Assembly: GCA_003344405.1 (NCBI GenBank)
Contig: NOWV01000015.1
Location: forward strand, 434,001 to 498,000
From: Trichoplax sp. H2
Lineage: Eukaryota > Placozoa > Uniplacotomia > Trichoplacea
Direction of reading: 5' to 3'
DNA length: 64,000 bases
Below, in pieces: positions 25,401-38,200 of this stretch. A program made the translations under genes and the position numbers. The notes under the pieces were generated by a model, which searched no databases, was not told the DNA's origin, and saw only the letters and a program-made list of their open reading frames with translations. The stretch's first letter is position 1. Each line of letters begins with the position of its first letter.

Positions 25401-27027
25401 GTGCACAAAAGTATCATTTGTAAAATTTTCGGCATCTTAAGCTATTGTATCCAACATTAATTACGGTAAGAAAATTGACAAAAGTATAAAACCTTTGAGA
25501 TTAATATCTCCAGATGAACTGAGTCAATCACATTGTACACTTCCTTTTCGAGACTAAGTGTCACGTCAACTAACTAATTCATAAAGAAACAAGACAAAGA
25601 AGCATAAATTGGCGGATAACATAATTATTAGTGCTACTCTATCTTCATATATACAAGAGACCCAAGTAATGCAACCATTTCGATTAATCACAAACCTTGC
25701 GGTCCATAGTAAAAAATCCCCGCCTTCATCATAATTTAGGCAATAATTAGTTATTTTGTTAGTAAGAAAATGCCCAGGCAATTCAAATCTTATAATACAC
25801 GGCTACCACAATTACTGTCAGTATGCTTTCGGTTTTATAATAATTCCATGATCAAATCGCAATAGCATATCATTCAAAACTATAAGGGCGTCAATTTACC
25901 CTCCTTCACGGATTCCTTCATATGCATATGCTTGAATTAGTGGCCATGATTCAAAAACAAATGGATCTAAAGGTTTTTTCCCTAATAAGATATATATCAG
26001 CAATATCAAATAAGCGGTCTTAATAGTACATTAGAACTTATAAAGCTCTTTAGAAATCTAAATCGAAGTTTGCATACCTTCATACGGTATACCGATTCGA
26101 CGAGAATCCCCTACCATGTCAATAAAACTACATATTTTATATTCTTCAGCTACCTCATCATCTTCATACTGTAAAATCATGCGTAAGCAGTATAAATACA
26201 ATGTACCTGATTGCATTTTTGCTCATAATGGTCATCATTAGTGTTATATAAAACAATTATAAAATGTATATTATTGACTACTTACTTGCAACTCAGATAA
26301 ACAATATAACTGAAGATTTCTCCAATGGATAATATAGGGCATGAGATATTCATAATTTCTTGCATTGCAATAGACATGGACACAATCTTCTTTGACAAAA
26401 ATGACAACATCTGGTGCAGCAGAAAAAGTAATAAAATAGATTAGTGGATTTTGGACAATATGCATGAAAATTACGTAATGATTACTCTTTCGACTAGAAA
26501 TTTCAGAAAATTCATAAAAATTGTAAGACATACCCTCTAATATTTCTTCAGGAATTCTAATGCTAAACGGCGATGTATATTTTAGCAAACCAAATTACGA
26601 AATGTTAAATTGCAATAATTATTTATAATAGAGAATATGATACTAAGAAATCAGTAATTTTACTTTGCTAAATCCTTGATGGTATAGCAGTAATCAAACA
26701 ATATGTAATTGACTAGTTGTCTGGTGCCTTCATTGTAACTGCAATGATATAAATGTAAAAACATTAGTAAAATGAATAATGTTGAAGGTATATTTCTTGA
26801 CTGCAAAATATCAGTAAACATTATTACATTCAGAAAAGATTGTCGAAAAGTAGAATACAGAAACGTATCCACTCTTTGCACTTGCTTCAAACTATAGAAT
26901 TACACTAATGCCACTTATAACGTATCAATAAAGAAATGCTGCTATGCTGGCTTTCTTATTAGTTGACTATTCTACGCAATTGTGAATTCAACTGATATGA
27001 ATCTATCGACTTACTTGCCATCAACAC
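16488..27027 (-). CDS. DNAAF9: DNAAF9/Shulin-like dynein arm assembly factor, ~30 or more exons, 5' end not found
   Basis: DNAAF9 (C20orf194; Shulin in Tetrahymena) packages outer-arm dyneins for delivery into motile cilia. Cleanly joined exons, 3' to 5': 16488-16588 (stop), 16832-16991, 17292-17497, 17635-17673, 17806-17837, 17906-17942, 18039-18096, 18346-18432, 18544-18632, 19535-19588, 19644-19720, 19838-19940, 20083-20135, 20258-20346, 20576-20684, 20804-20887. More exons are readable near 21170-21240, 21300-21450, 21875-21960, 22370-22435, 22485-22645, 22930-23040, 23515-23605, 24100-24185, 24515-24680, 25335-25435, 25900-25985, 26095-26170, 26286-26413, 26540-26568, 26665-26746 and 27015-27027. 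Landmarks are VDGNYNEGTRQLVNYILFDY near the start, a P-loop VITGIPGCGKESLC, and a C-terminus with PLPAGCFYNGLQYVSMDG and a final helix ending IPEEALF. Joins at 18148-18261 are unresolved. The coding sum approaches the ~1,100 residues of the family. The name comes from remembered family patterns; the gene structure itself is well supported. Confidence 0.65.
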
Positions 27028-27639
27028 CTGTTAATTTTGGTTTGTCCACAGCCCAGACATAGTTATCGCCAAATATTTATTATTGAAGAATTATAACATT
27101 ATTAGCACAATAATATAATTCAGAAATTAGCTATATACCATGTGAAAATAGTATCAATCAATACAACTCTCAGACTAAAATTTTAATCATTAAGTAACTA
27201 AACTACGACAGAATATCTAGTATGTGTTATTGACATAAGGCTTGCAAATGCGCACCTGGTGTAAATAAACTTATCAGTAGTTAATACATTACATACTGTA
27301 CATGACCTGTTGTTATCATTTCCATAGCGCTCTAAATTTATTGTGAATCTAAGACTGTACCTAATATGCAGAGTATTCCATCAATCGGATTTGAGTTATT
27401 GTCGCTAAAATTGTTGATAGCAATAATGGATTGTATTTTTCGTAGTCGAGCGTTACTATATTCGTTAAAAATCAACAAGAAACGAAATTATTCATCATAT
27501 ACAGTAGATGATCATGCTCTGATGTAATGAATTCAAAAATTAATAATTTAACTGCATAGTATAGCATATAACCGAAGATTAACAGCAGATATTGAATGCT
27601 TTCATGCAAAGTATTTACCATTACTGTACCATGATCATC

Positions 27640-30045
27640 GATACAATATCTAGCTTGGTTGTAAAGAACTGCTAGTATAATTAATCTACGATGGGCGAAT
27701 ACAGCACTCTAGTACACTCAGGCTATAAATGATGCTTATAAATGATCGATGGAACGGCGCCACTCAGAGCAGTCATTATCCGTGCCGTTCAGGTTAACTG
27801 CTTACATTGCTTACAGATACCAATAAGATCATTAATCTCTACTGTGGTTGTAGTAAATAGCCTGATAGTAAATCTAAAGTATAACTGATTCTAATGAAAA
27901 TAAGCGTTATAAACGAGCAGCATTAATAAGTAATTGTTTATAAATATTTTAGCTAGTAAATATTATGCACAACTCTAGATTAGTCAGACAGTCCCAGTTA
28001 ACTTCTTATATTACAAATAGATTACAAGTGCAAACATCGATATCTACCTTGACTCTATTAAGCTACTTAATCATTAACCTATAGTATAATTGGTTTACCG
28101 AAATACGCTAACAGGAATCATACATTCCTAAGTAAGATTGATAACATTTATTTGCACATACTGTAGTATCAGGTACATTTACTATGCATTACTGCATTTA
28201 TCATGTTAATTTCTGCTAAATCTCATCAACATTTACTAGCTCTAAAAAAATATGCAAATTAATGGCTAGTATCGTAGGCGGATAAATATTAAGGACGTGA
28301 AAGTTAAGCTAATAAAAGACATATAGCCGATTCCTGGAATTGCAATCACGCAACAATAATCAATTACACTTATTTATTTATCAACCGACGACTAATGTTG
28401 ATCGTGATCAATGTCACATCTGGATGTACCAGATACCATCATCATTTATCGATGTAATGTCTAGCTCATTTCCAGTACACTGTCCGGCCTTGAATTCTTA
28501 ATGAGTAAGTTTATCAGCTAAGAAATTTTCGTTATCCAAAGTATCTTTCAATTAGATCAACCTTGTCAATTGGCTAGATTGCACCTTAAAATGTTAACTA
28601 CATACTTGCAATTTCTACCCATACTAAATTGCCATCCTTGAGATCTATTTCGATTCTGTTGAAATTTTGGTATGGACGAGACATTTGTATTAGACTACAC
28701 ATAACTGTAAAGTACTTCTTCGTTCAGCTTATAGTCAATATTTACGTAATGTGCATGGTTACATACGCTAGATTCAATCATTACTTACTATCAATGTCAT
28801 ATACTGTAAAGCTCGATCGATAAACTGTTCCATGCCCGTATCTTAGTTAATTGTGAATGGTCATGCAGTCTTGCAGCATAGCGTACTCTATCATCATCTA
28901 TCGACTCAGTTTTAATAAGCCGCCTCATTCTAACATTCATGGTTTTAATTACTTGCATTTTTGTTATTAATATCTAGTAGTACCATTATCGATATCTACC
29001 AGTTTTTTTATTCCAGCAAAATCTCAATACGAACCCACCGTTAGCAGACAAAATAAAGATACTCGTACTTGTAAAGTATGATTAATACAGTACTATATAG
29101 ACGATTAGTCTACGCATCATCGTGCATGTCTGCAAATTGATTTCTTACCTAGTTTAGAATTAGTGTTCATGAAATGCATACTGGTATGCTACGCACAACC
29201 ATGACTTATCAATGTCATGCACACTATAGGTCAATTGTGATAAACCGTTCGATCTTCATGTAGTCTAAACGAATGTTCAAGTAGTGGATAATGATATATT
29301 GTAGCAGGTGCTAGCCTACTGTCCATGACTTATCAATGTGTTATCTAGTTTAAATTCGATAATCGTTTCATTTAACTATTTCATCATATTAACTTTTTGC
29401 AATTGTAATAATAAACTATCATCAATATCGATCATAATTATTTATTGTAGTACAATTTCAACGTAAATTCACAATATCATCATTTCTGATCAACTCTCCT
29501 ATTTTGATGTGCATGCAACTAACGTCATACAATCTTTACAGTACAGGGAGTGTACACTATAGCAGGTGCCATCATCCATCATCATTTACATCCATATCAA
29601 GTATTGCTCAATTCTGACTGGCTGTCCTATCTAGATATTTTTGAAGCTATGTTGACATAATCTATAGCATACCAGGTGCTATCATTATATTTAATTGTCA
29701 ACATGATTCTTTGCTCAATTTGGATAAACTATCTCATCAGAACTTTCATCATGTTCATTACTGTTAGTTGCCATCAGTAGACTATCATCGAAACGCATTT
29801 TACTATACTACATTAGTGGCCTTTGATTGGAACCGAATTGGAACATTTAGCTACCTGTTAATGACTACAGTCCTGTATACTATTGCTGACTAGACGATTA
29901 GTCTGCTTAGAGACCTGAGGTACCTGCAATCCACCCTTCTCCATCTAATTTGTAACATTATTTTTAATATAGGGTATAGACAATCCTCGATACATTCATT
30001 TATCAATGTTACATCCAGCTCGATTCTGATGAACTATCTGAAGTT
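27640..30045 (-). repeat. Field of ~12 decayed exon-like repeats
   Basis: On the plus strand a module recurs about every 100-350 bp. It has CATCATTTATCAATGT, then an AGCTCAATTCTGAT-like block, often preceded by a CAGGTGC or CCAGATACC block. Clearest copies begin near 27643, 28197, 28442, 28630, 28790, 29205, 29325, 29585, 29685 and 29993. Read on the minus strand, several copies translate to one peptide theme: NELDITSINDDGIWYIQM (near 28442), RIELDVTLINE (near 29993), and IEIDLKDGNLVWVEIA (near 28630). The last has an acceptor-like AACAG and a donor-like GTATGT. Other copies carry stop codons. I infer repeated duplication of one exon followed by decay; a non-coding satellite is the alternative. 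Confidence 0.45.
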
Positions 30046-31060
30046 CTAATTTACTATTAATCAAGTCGCTAATTAACTGTAAGTTAGCGTTGCTAAGGCA
30101 ATCTTTCTCCCCTTACGCTAATTATTGGCTACTCTACAATTCCTGAAACTAATCGATTACCTAACAACAACACCTACACCACAGCAAGATAGGACATACG
30201 TATGCATCAATCAACTACAGAGGCCATCACTGAGCAAGAACGTTAGACCACAGCATTAGTCAATTCTTGATCGATCGAAGTGTACTGTTGCTGTTGAAGC
30301 AATACTGCCATCTTTTAAACTCTTATGGAAATGGATGAAAGCATCTACTACAGCAGTCGATTGCCTTACTTTTCTACACACGTGGATAAAAAAAATGAAT
30401 CCTCTTAGAAAGAATTTAAACTAGAAAATGACGAGGCTGATTGAACTAGGCAAAGGAGTCACTGAATGACTGGAATATCTCAATGATTAATTGGCTTTTC
30501 CTCTTGAATCCCATACTCGATCATGACATTGGTGTCGAATTTACCGCATAAAATGATTCCAGTTAGCAATTACTTTTACCTTATTGCAGCAGAATAACCT
30601 TGATAGGGTATAGTCTTTGGAAAAGAGGTTAAATGACTTTTGCTACTGCTTGGACGTTGCCTAAAACCAGTGGCGGTCGCCATTTTCACTGCCAACGTTG
30701 CCAATGAACGAGTCAAGTCAACCTACTAGGGATGACGTGCCTTGTTGATATTGACTTAATAGGCGATTGACACCACTATCGTACCCAGTTGGGGGTAGGT
30801 TCGGTCCGTTTAACGACTCTTTGAGCTGCGTGTCTTGCTGACAGGTGTCACTACAACAGTAGCTGCACTGGCAGGGTAGAGCATAATGCCGCAGTCAATA
30901 TCTATGAGAACAGTATGGCGAGAGAGAGGCGCAATTTGAATACAATCCAGTTGTGTTAGTACCATAAGCGTGTTATGTGTTCTATTCAGTATCAAGCACT
31001 ATACAAAGTCCACTCTCGACGTTGATTCCCATACTGTGCCTATCATCAGCGGTCACGATC
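30046..31060. other. Intergenic sequence before the satellite
   Basis: Slightly less AT-rich than the surroundings. A 61-codon minus-strand frame (30810-30995) contains RHTVLIDIDCGIMLYPA but matches no family I know. It may be part of the same decayed element as the adjoining satellite. Confidence 0.3.
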
Positions 31061-31126
31061 CAACAAAATGACGCATGTTGAATGCTCAGTTGACGTCAAC
31101 TGGAGAGAGAATCCGAAAGGAGGATT

Positions 31127-33500
31127 GCGCCAATTTGCAATGGCCGTAGAAATCCAATATTCCTCCATCTACGGTCCTGCTTTGAAGGAAAATCGACTAG
31201 AAATTCGCTATATTATTGAGCAGTGCACAATACGACAGCTTAAACATGCCCATGATATACTGTACTTGTACAATTTTCTCAGATGACGGTGATTGACGAT
31301 TTCATTCTGACCATTAATAAGGTAATCGTAGCTATGTTACTGCGATCCTATTTGCTGATCTTCTTGGTGTGTGCTAAGAATCATCACAGCGCCAATTTGC
31401 AATGGCCATAGAATCCAACATTCCTCAATCTACCGTCCTACTTTGAAGGAAAATCGACTAGAAATTCCCTATATTTTTGAGCAATGCACAATACGACAGC
31501 TTAAACATGCCCATGATATACTTGTACAATTTTCTCAGATGACGGTGATTGACGATTTCATGCTGACCATTAATAAGGCAATCGCAGCTATGTTACTCCG
31601 ATCCTATTTGCTGATCTTCTTGGTGTGTGCTAAGAATCATCACAGCGCCAATTTGCAATGGCCATAGAATCCAACATTCCTCAATCTACCGTCCTACTTT
31701 GAAGGAAAATCGACTAGAAATTCGCTATATTTTTGAGCAGTGCACAATACGACAGCTTAAACATGCCCATGATATACTTGTACAATGTCAATGCATGTCT
31801 AATGTATCAGTAGGACAGCTTAAACGAAGTGTATAAAAAAATTTATGCAAAATGATCAGGCCTATTGTACAATTTTCTCAGATGACGGTGATTGACGATT
31901 TCATGCTGACTATTAATAAGGCAATCGCAGCTATGTTACTGCGATCCTATTTGCTGATCTTCTTGGTGTGTGCTAAGAATCATCACAGCGCCAATTTGCA
32001 ATGGCCATAGAATCCAACATTCCTCAATCTACCGTCCTACTTTGAAGGAAAATCGACTAGAAATTCCCTATATTATTGAGCAATGCACAATACAACAGCT
32101 TAAACATGCCCATGATATACTCGTACAATTTTCTCAGATGACAGTGATTGACTATTTTATGCTGACTATTCAATGAAAAGTAGACGTTAACTAAAGCAAC
32201 ATTGCGCCAATTTGCAATGGCCGTAGAATCTCAATCTACCGTCCTACTTTGAAGGAAAACTGACTAGAAAATTAGCTATACTGTACTGTTGAGCAGTGCA
32301 CAAGACGACAGCTTAATAAACATGCCCATGATATACTTGATATGGATTATAGAAACTTGTTTGCGCCGTATATCCGATATGATATACTTGACACTTGCAC
32401 AATTTTCTCAGATGACGGTGATTGACGATTTCNNNNNNNNNNNNNNNNNNNNTGACTATTAATAAGGCAATCGCAGCTATGTTACTGCGATCCTATTTGC
32501 TGATCTTCTTGGTGTGTGCTAAGAATCATCACAGCGCCAATTTGCAATGGCCATAGAATCCAACATTCCTCAATCTACCGTCCTACTTTGAAGGAAAATC
32601 GACTAGAAATTCCCTATATTATTGAGCAGTGCACAATACGATAGCTTAAACATGCCCATGATATACTTGTACAATTTTCTCAGATGACGGTGATTGACGA
32701 TTTCATGCTGACCATTAATAAGGCAATCGCAGCTATGTTACTGCGATCCTATTTGCTGATCTTCTTGGTGTGTGCTAAGAATCATCACAGCGCCAATTTG
32801 CAATGGCCGTAGAAATCCAATATTCCTCCATCTACGGTCCTGCTTTGAAGGAAAATCGACTAGAAATTCGCTATATTATTGAGCAGTATACAATACGACA
32901 GCTTAAACATGCCCATGATATACTTGTACAATTTTCTCAGATGACGGTGATTGACTATTCAATGAAAAGTAGACGTTAACTAAAGCAGCATTGCGCCAAT
33001 TCGCAATGGCCGTAGAATCTCAACATTCCTCAATCTACCGTCCTACTTTGAAGGAAAACTGACTAGAAAATTAGATATACTGTACTGTTGAGCAGTGCAC
33101 AAGACGACAGCTTAATAAACATGCCCATGATATACTTGATATGGATTATAGAAACTTGTTTGCGCCGTATATCCGATATGATATACTTGACACTTGCACA
33201 ATTTTCTCAGATGACGGTGATTGACGATTTCATGCTGACCGTTAATAAGGCAATCGTAGCTATGTTACTGCGATCCTATCCGCTGATCTTCTTGGTGTGT
33301 GCTAAGAATCATCACAGCGCCAATTTGCAATGGCCGTAGAATCCAATATTCTTCAATCTACCGTCTTATTTGGAGGAAAATCGACTAGAAATTCCCTATA
33401 TTATTGAGCAGTACACAATACGTCAGCCTAAATATACCCATGATGTACTTGACACTTGTATAATTTTCTCAGATGACGGTGATTGATGATTTCATGTTGA
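31127..33500 (+). repeat. Tandem satellite, ~256-bp unit, about nine copies
   Basis: Unit starts (GCGCCAATTTGCAATGGCC) fall at about 31127, 31389, 31645, 31988, 32203, 32534, 32790, 32991 and 33317. The basic spacing is ~256 bp, the array's first full unit is ~262 bp, and other units vary through insertions and deletions. One unit carries an ~87-bp insertion around 31787-31868. A shorter variant (AAAGTAGACGTTAACTAAAGCA junction) occurs twice, at ~32173 and ~32964, so a higher-order arrangement exists. Repeated short frames (QFAMAVE..., LLRSYLLIFLVCAKNHH) are interrupted by stops in every copy. The unit may derive from a transposon gene, but no domain is recognised. Confidence 0.85.
32433..32452. 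other. Assembly gap (20 N) inside the satellite
   Basis: Twenty undetermined bases within the ~256-bp satellite, so copy number and length of the array are uncertain. Confidence 0.98.
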
Positions 33501-33670
33501 CCATTGGAGAGTCGACATAACCTGGCCATACTTTAAGTGATAGTATACTCGGCACGGACTCGATAGGATTGTAATAGGGAAATGATCAGCATCTATTTGA
33601 AATATTTTAGTGTCTTTCTATTGATTTATAAAACTACGACATTCTTAAAGACAGACCTGCTGTGTATACC

Positions 33671-33835
33671 ATTTCGTGTGTAGTTCTTACCTTTGCGGAT
33701 GATTTGGTAGCTGCCAACAATCTGCAACATTACGGATGCTGCGGTTACTTAGTGTATAAATGTACATACTCTCGTACAATAGTCTTGCTCATGTATCATC
33801 GACTAGAACAAGAATTGGACGGGGCATGTTTTTCT
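33671..33835 (+). pseudogene. Possible reverse-transcriptase remnant with FADD box
   Basis: A plus-strand frame reads ISCVVLTFADDLVAANNLQH, with FADD at 33692-33703. It resembles the Y/FxDD catalytic box of retrotransposon reverse transcriptases, which is typically followed by hydrophobic residues and a short loop. Only this box and some following frame are visible. No other RT motif, RNase H or LTR was found nearby. It is either a small fragment of a non-LTR element or coincidence. Confidence 0.25.
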
Positions 33836-35223
33836 TTATAAACAAAACACTGTACAGTACTTGGTCATGGCCTACTAGATTTTTGTGCTGGCGGATAGGT
33901 GGTGGACAAAATAATTGGGTAAAAATTTCGAAAGGGCAAAATATTTAGTCAAATGCAGGACACTGCTAGGTATACAATCTCGTAGTCCATGATTTAGTAC
34001 AAGAATTTAAAACCTTCCCACTTACCGCGTTATGACAGATATGCACGAACGTCGTTGTGCAGGAATAATGATAGTATAATTATAAGCGTATACGAGTATA
34101 TAATGTTGAATAATTGCAATCATTAATTGAGATAATACAGTATACAGGACTATATTATAATCAGATTCAATTTGTTGTTAGTAGTAACTATAACTGCGCT
34201 ACTTAAAGATGGAATTCATCGTTTACTTTTTATCTGTGCAAGTTTAAAGTTCGTAGTCTTCAAGCTATATCTGCTGCGGACTTGTAATGACATGTATAAA
34301 TTCCACATGTGTCAATAAGCCGAAAATATCGTCGACATATCATGTTTAAAAGCTATTTCAATTAACTTCGTTCCACAATGACGGATATAAGTCATATGAC
34401 ATTGTAGCATTTGGACTGTTCCAAGGGATTTCTGATATGCCTACTAATATCGACTATTGCATGCTTATTTTCTACAAGTCGGCGAGCTATTACAGTAAAT
34501 TACACATTATTAATCAAAATAACAGTAGAAAATGATATTGTTCTAGTCGAGTAAGTCAATGCAACAATCTATTAGAATCCAGCTCGAAAATCGTGTACAA
34601 ACACCCATTGAAAAAAGGAACAACCGATTCGAGATTATAGATTAATAATAATAAACACGTATAAACAACAAGGGTTTTAGGTATTCCCGAAGTTGCTTCC
34701 TGATACGTTGATTTTATTGTTTTCATAGCTATAATTACGAATATAAAAACTCTGATACCGCTAAAAGGAAACCTTTCATTAGCATACCAAGTAGATTAAA
34801 AGTGATGACTCATCTTTGAATAAAAATTCGAAAGTATTTTATACAGTTTGAGATTAACCGCTAAACGGATAGTATTATACAATGGAGTTACAACAAATTC
34901 ATCATTGTCAATTCAATATATAATATACAAACAAATAGAAGATGACCGAGAATAGATTCAATCTATCAAATCGCCATATGAGCAACTCTGTTTATCAAAT
35001 AGTGCTAATATCAGACATTAAACAACGTCTATATTGCTACTACACAAGTTTGATCATTGATAATTAAAAAGAGGTAAGACAGAAACATCTATCGAAACTT
35101 CTCTCCTCTCCTTTGATTTCAAGTACTCAACTCGTAACGATACGAAATTTTCCAAGCGAATCATAGCATATAATGATAGTTAGTATTTTATACATAAAAT
35201 GAAATTACTGCTGCCTTAGTTGA
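33836..35223. other. Intergenic, AT-rich
   Basis: Sequence between the satellite/RT remnant and the CFAP119-like stop codon. I see no exon or structured element here. Confidence 0.4.
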
Positions 35224-38200
35224 TTAGTTTCTTAAATAATTTTGGATACGATTGATTTTATTAAGCATAACAGCTTCACGGTCTCGTAATTTCTGGTTAA
35301 CATCAACCTAATGAGAAAGATTTTAAAATGCATCAAGGATAACTTTTAAAAGTATCACTTGTCCCTACACAAGTATTATAATTAGCAGCTAGCACAATAC
35401 CGAAATGCATCTAACGGTTAACATTTACATACTATACTATCTAATAACATAAGGGAAAGATCAGAAAGGCAATAATTCTTACTTGTAATCCATCTAAAAC
35501 GTCATTGGTTACTGTCTTAATTAAATCCTTCACGTCCTTTAGAGGCAAAGTAGATTCTTCTGGGACTAATTCAACTTCGTCTTGCTTATTCTCTTCTACA
35601 GTCCCTATCATTCATTTAAATGTATTATTGCCATGATTCAACAAAATAATTTTTTATTTCATAAACAGAACAGATGGAATCCTTCCATGTAGCAATACCT
35701 TCATCTTTGGCTTCTTCTATTTGAGCGGCTAGTAATTCAGCCTCTTCCCTTGCCTATTAATTAACGAAGCTGCATAAGACTTTACTGGAATAATCTGAAT
35801 AGCACATTCGCCGAGTAACACAATATATGATCCTATACCTTTTGTGCTTCAGCTTCTTCAGCTTTTGCTTGCTCATCAAGCTGTAGCACTTGTTCTGAGA
35901 TACCTTCATCCATTGGAAGTGGATAGTCGATATTCAAAATAGGCGGATGTTCAATATCATACTGCCAGAAATAGGATGAGTTCAATAAAACGTAAATAAC
36001 GATGATTTGAATTGTGAATGAAATTCATCTGCAGTCGATAAAGTAATTGGATGGTAGCTATGTGATCAAATTCTGATTTTTAACCAGATAAAGTGCAGTA
36101 TACTTACCGCTAAATGTAAGTTCTCTTGCTCTTGATCTGTAGTAAAGAAATTCTTGTACAGCTTATAGTGCTGATAAAGGCTAAATTACAATTGTAAGAT
36201 ATCGCAAGTTAGATTACATAAATTAAATCTCACTTCATTGAATATCATAAGTAGCATTTCTTTGTGACTACTTACGATGTCATAAAGTAGTCGATAATTA
36301 CTTTACTGTTTTGATTATCAAAGCAGCTTAATGGACTGTATATTTCTCCTATTGTTGACATTAACTGTCTAAAATATTTCATATTTTCTTCAAAATTCAT
36401 TTTTTTATCTAAACAGAATGTCAAGAGAAGATTGAACATTAATTCAAGATAGCATGAGGAGTAAATTACCAATATTCCTAAAATCTATTTGAAAGCTAAG
36501 CTTGATATAGTACCCGACATATCAAGCACTAATTTATAGTAGTAGTAAATGATAAATAATTCATTTCTTATCGATCAGAATGAAAAATCAACTCCTAGAA
36601 TACACGAAGATAGATTACAGCAAAAGCTTTGAAAATAGTTACCTTGAATATTTTCCAGTAATACTTTCAGCAAGGTAAAGAACCCTGATCCTTGCTGTGG
36701 AGAAAAGCCTTGCTCTTTAGCGAACGTAGCATTAGTTAAGGTAAACACTATTCAATATTTATTGATCATTAAATGCATCCTTAGCCTAATAGTAATCACT
36801 CTTGTCATCATGAACTTCACCCTTTGCCCTAAATAATCGTTCTAGCGTATCTTAGAACTGACGCTAAATATTCTCATAAAAGTGTTTTGGCTACAACCGG
36901 TCGCGCTGTTATAACTGCATGTATTGTAAACTGAAATATTTTATCACCGTTTTAAACATCATTATCGCATAACATAGCCGATCCATAATGACATAAATGA
37001 TAGTCTTTAATTCTTACGCTATTAATTTTGTGTCATATTTCAAATTATCAGTGCCTGAAATACAGCCTACATTTTTACACCAGAAGGAAGGAAGAATCAA
37101 AAGCTAGAGTCGAACATAGTACTATCCTAACATCCATCATAAGGCTTTGGCATCTAATTGTAAGCTATCTTAAAAATGGAACAATTTTCTTACTTTAAAA
37201 ATTGACTATTGGCTTCGGCTTTCGGCATTTCTTATAATTTTCATCACTTTTTACGGTATACACATTCCAAGCCATTACTGAAATTCTATTGCATTCGTGT
37301 CCCTGTTAAACTATCTTGATTAATTATTAATTATTATAATAACGGCCATCATTTTGGTACTGTAAAATCAATATTACATTCTAGCTTAATTAATAGAATT
37401 AACTAGGTCTATGCGTATCTAATTGTCAAAATGTTGATAATAACCAATCAGTAATACTAAATTATAATGATTGTGCGGCAATAGATATAGCTTTAAAAGA
37501 ATTTATCTTTTTAGCTACTGGTCATGAAGAGGATATCATAATCCGGCTACATAATAATCCAATACGATTACTTGTGATAGGGAAGTCTCGTAGCCATCGA
37601 GAAGTAAATATTCAGACATTTTCCTAGGCAAAATTTGGTAACACTCTCGTTAGTATCGCAAGAGATTGCTCATTATTAGCATTATATAGGAATATTGGAT
37701 CTTACTTATGACGATATAGATAGCAATCAATCATTTACTTACTCCTGTAACACATCAATATTTAGTTCAAGTAGTGCTTGAGTTTGCTCAAGCGTTAAAT
37801 ACTTAAACACAAATGATTCTGGCTTTTCGATGCCGGCACTTTCATCATCACGCTATAATAAGAACAAGTATATATCGTTATATTCAACGCCAGTCCTTAT
37901 TCCAAGATATGTATTCATTAATCCATTTTACATCATCAGAGTATCTTGTTACTAATGTCAGTGTATAATCGACAGGAATTTAATGGATGTCCCAATTTAA
38001 ACATCTTCAATATTGTAACTAACATCACCTAAGTAACTTTTTCGAACGAGAATATCTCCCTTATCTGGTCTAATAACTATCATTATCGTCATAATGGTCA
38101 AATTGCTTTAGCGATCAATAGTTAGAGCGTAATTTTGGCAAAAGTCCTCAACTAAATATGAAATTCTCGATATCCAGTTCATCTACTGATAGTAAATCTA

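Noticed and set aside
27240-27290. Possible further 5' exon of the DNAAF9-like gene reading LLISLFTPG before VDGN
   Set aside because: The phase fits, but an in-frame stop lies just upstream and no acceptor allows more than a ~14-nt exon.
31068-33339. Recurring 60-98 codon frames with LRSYLLIFLVCAKNHH and similar peptides
   Set aside because: They are readings of the ~256-bp satellite, each ended by stops at the same place; no start context or domain.
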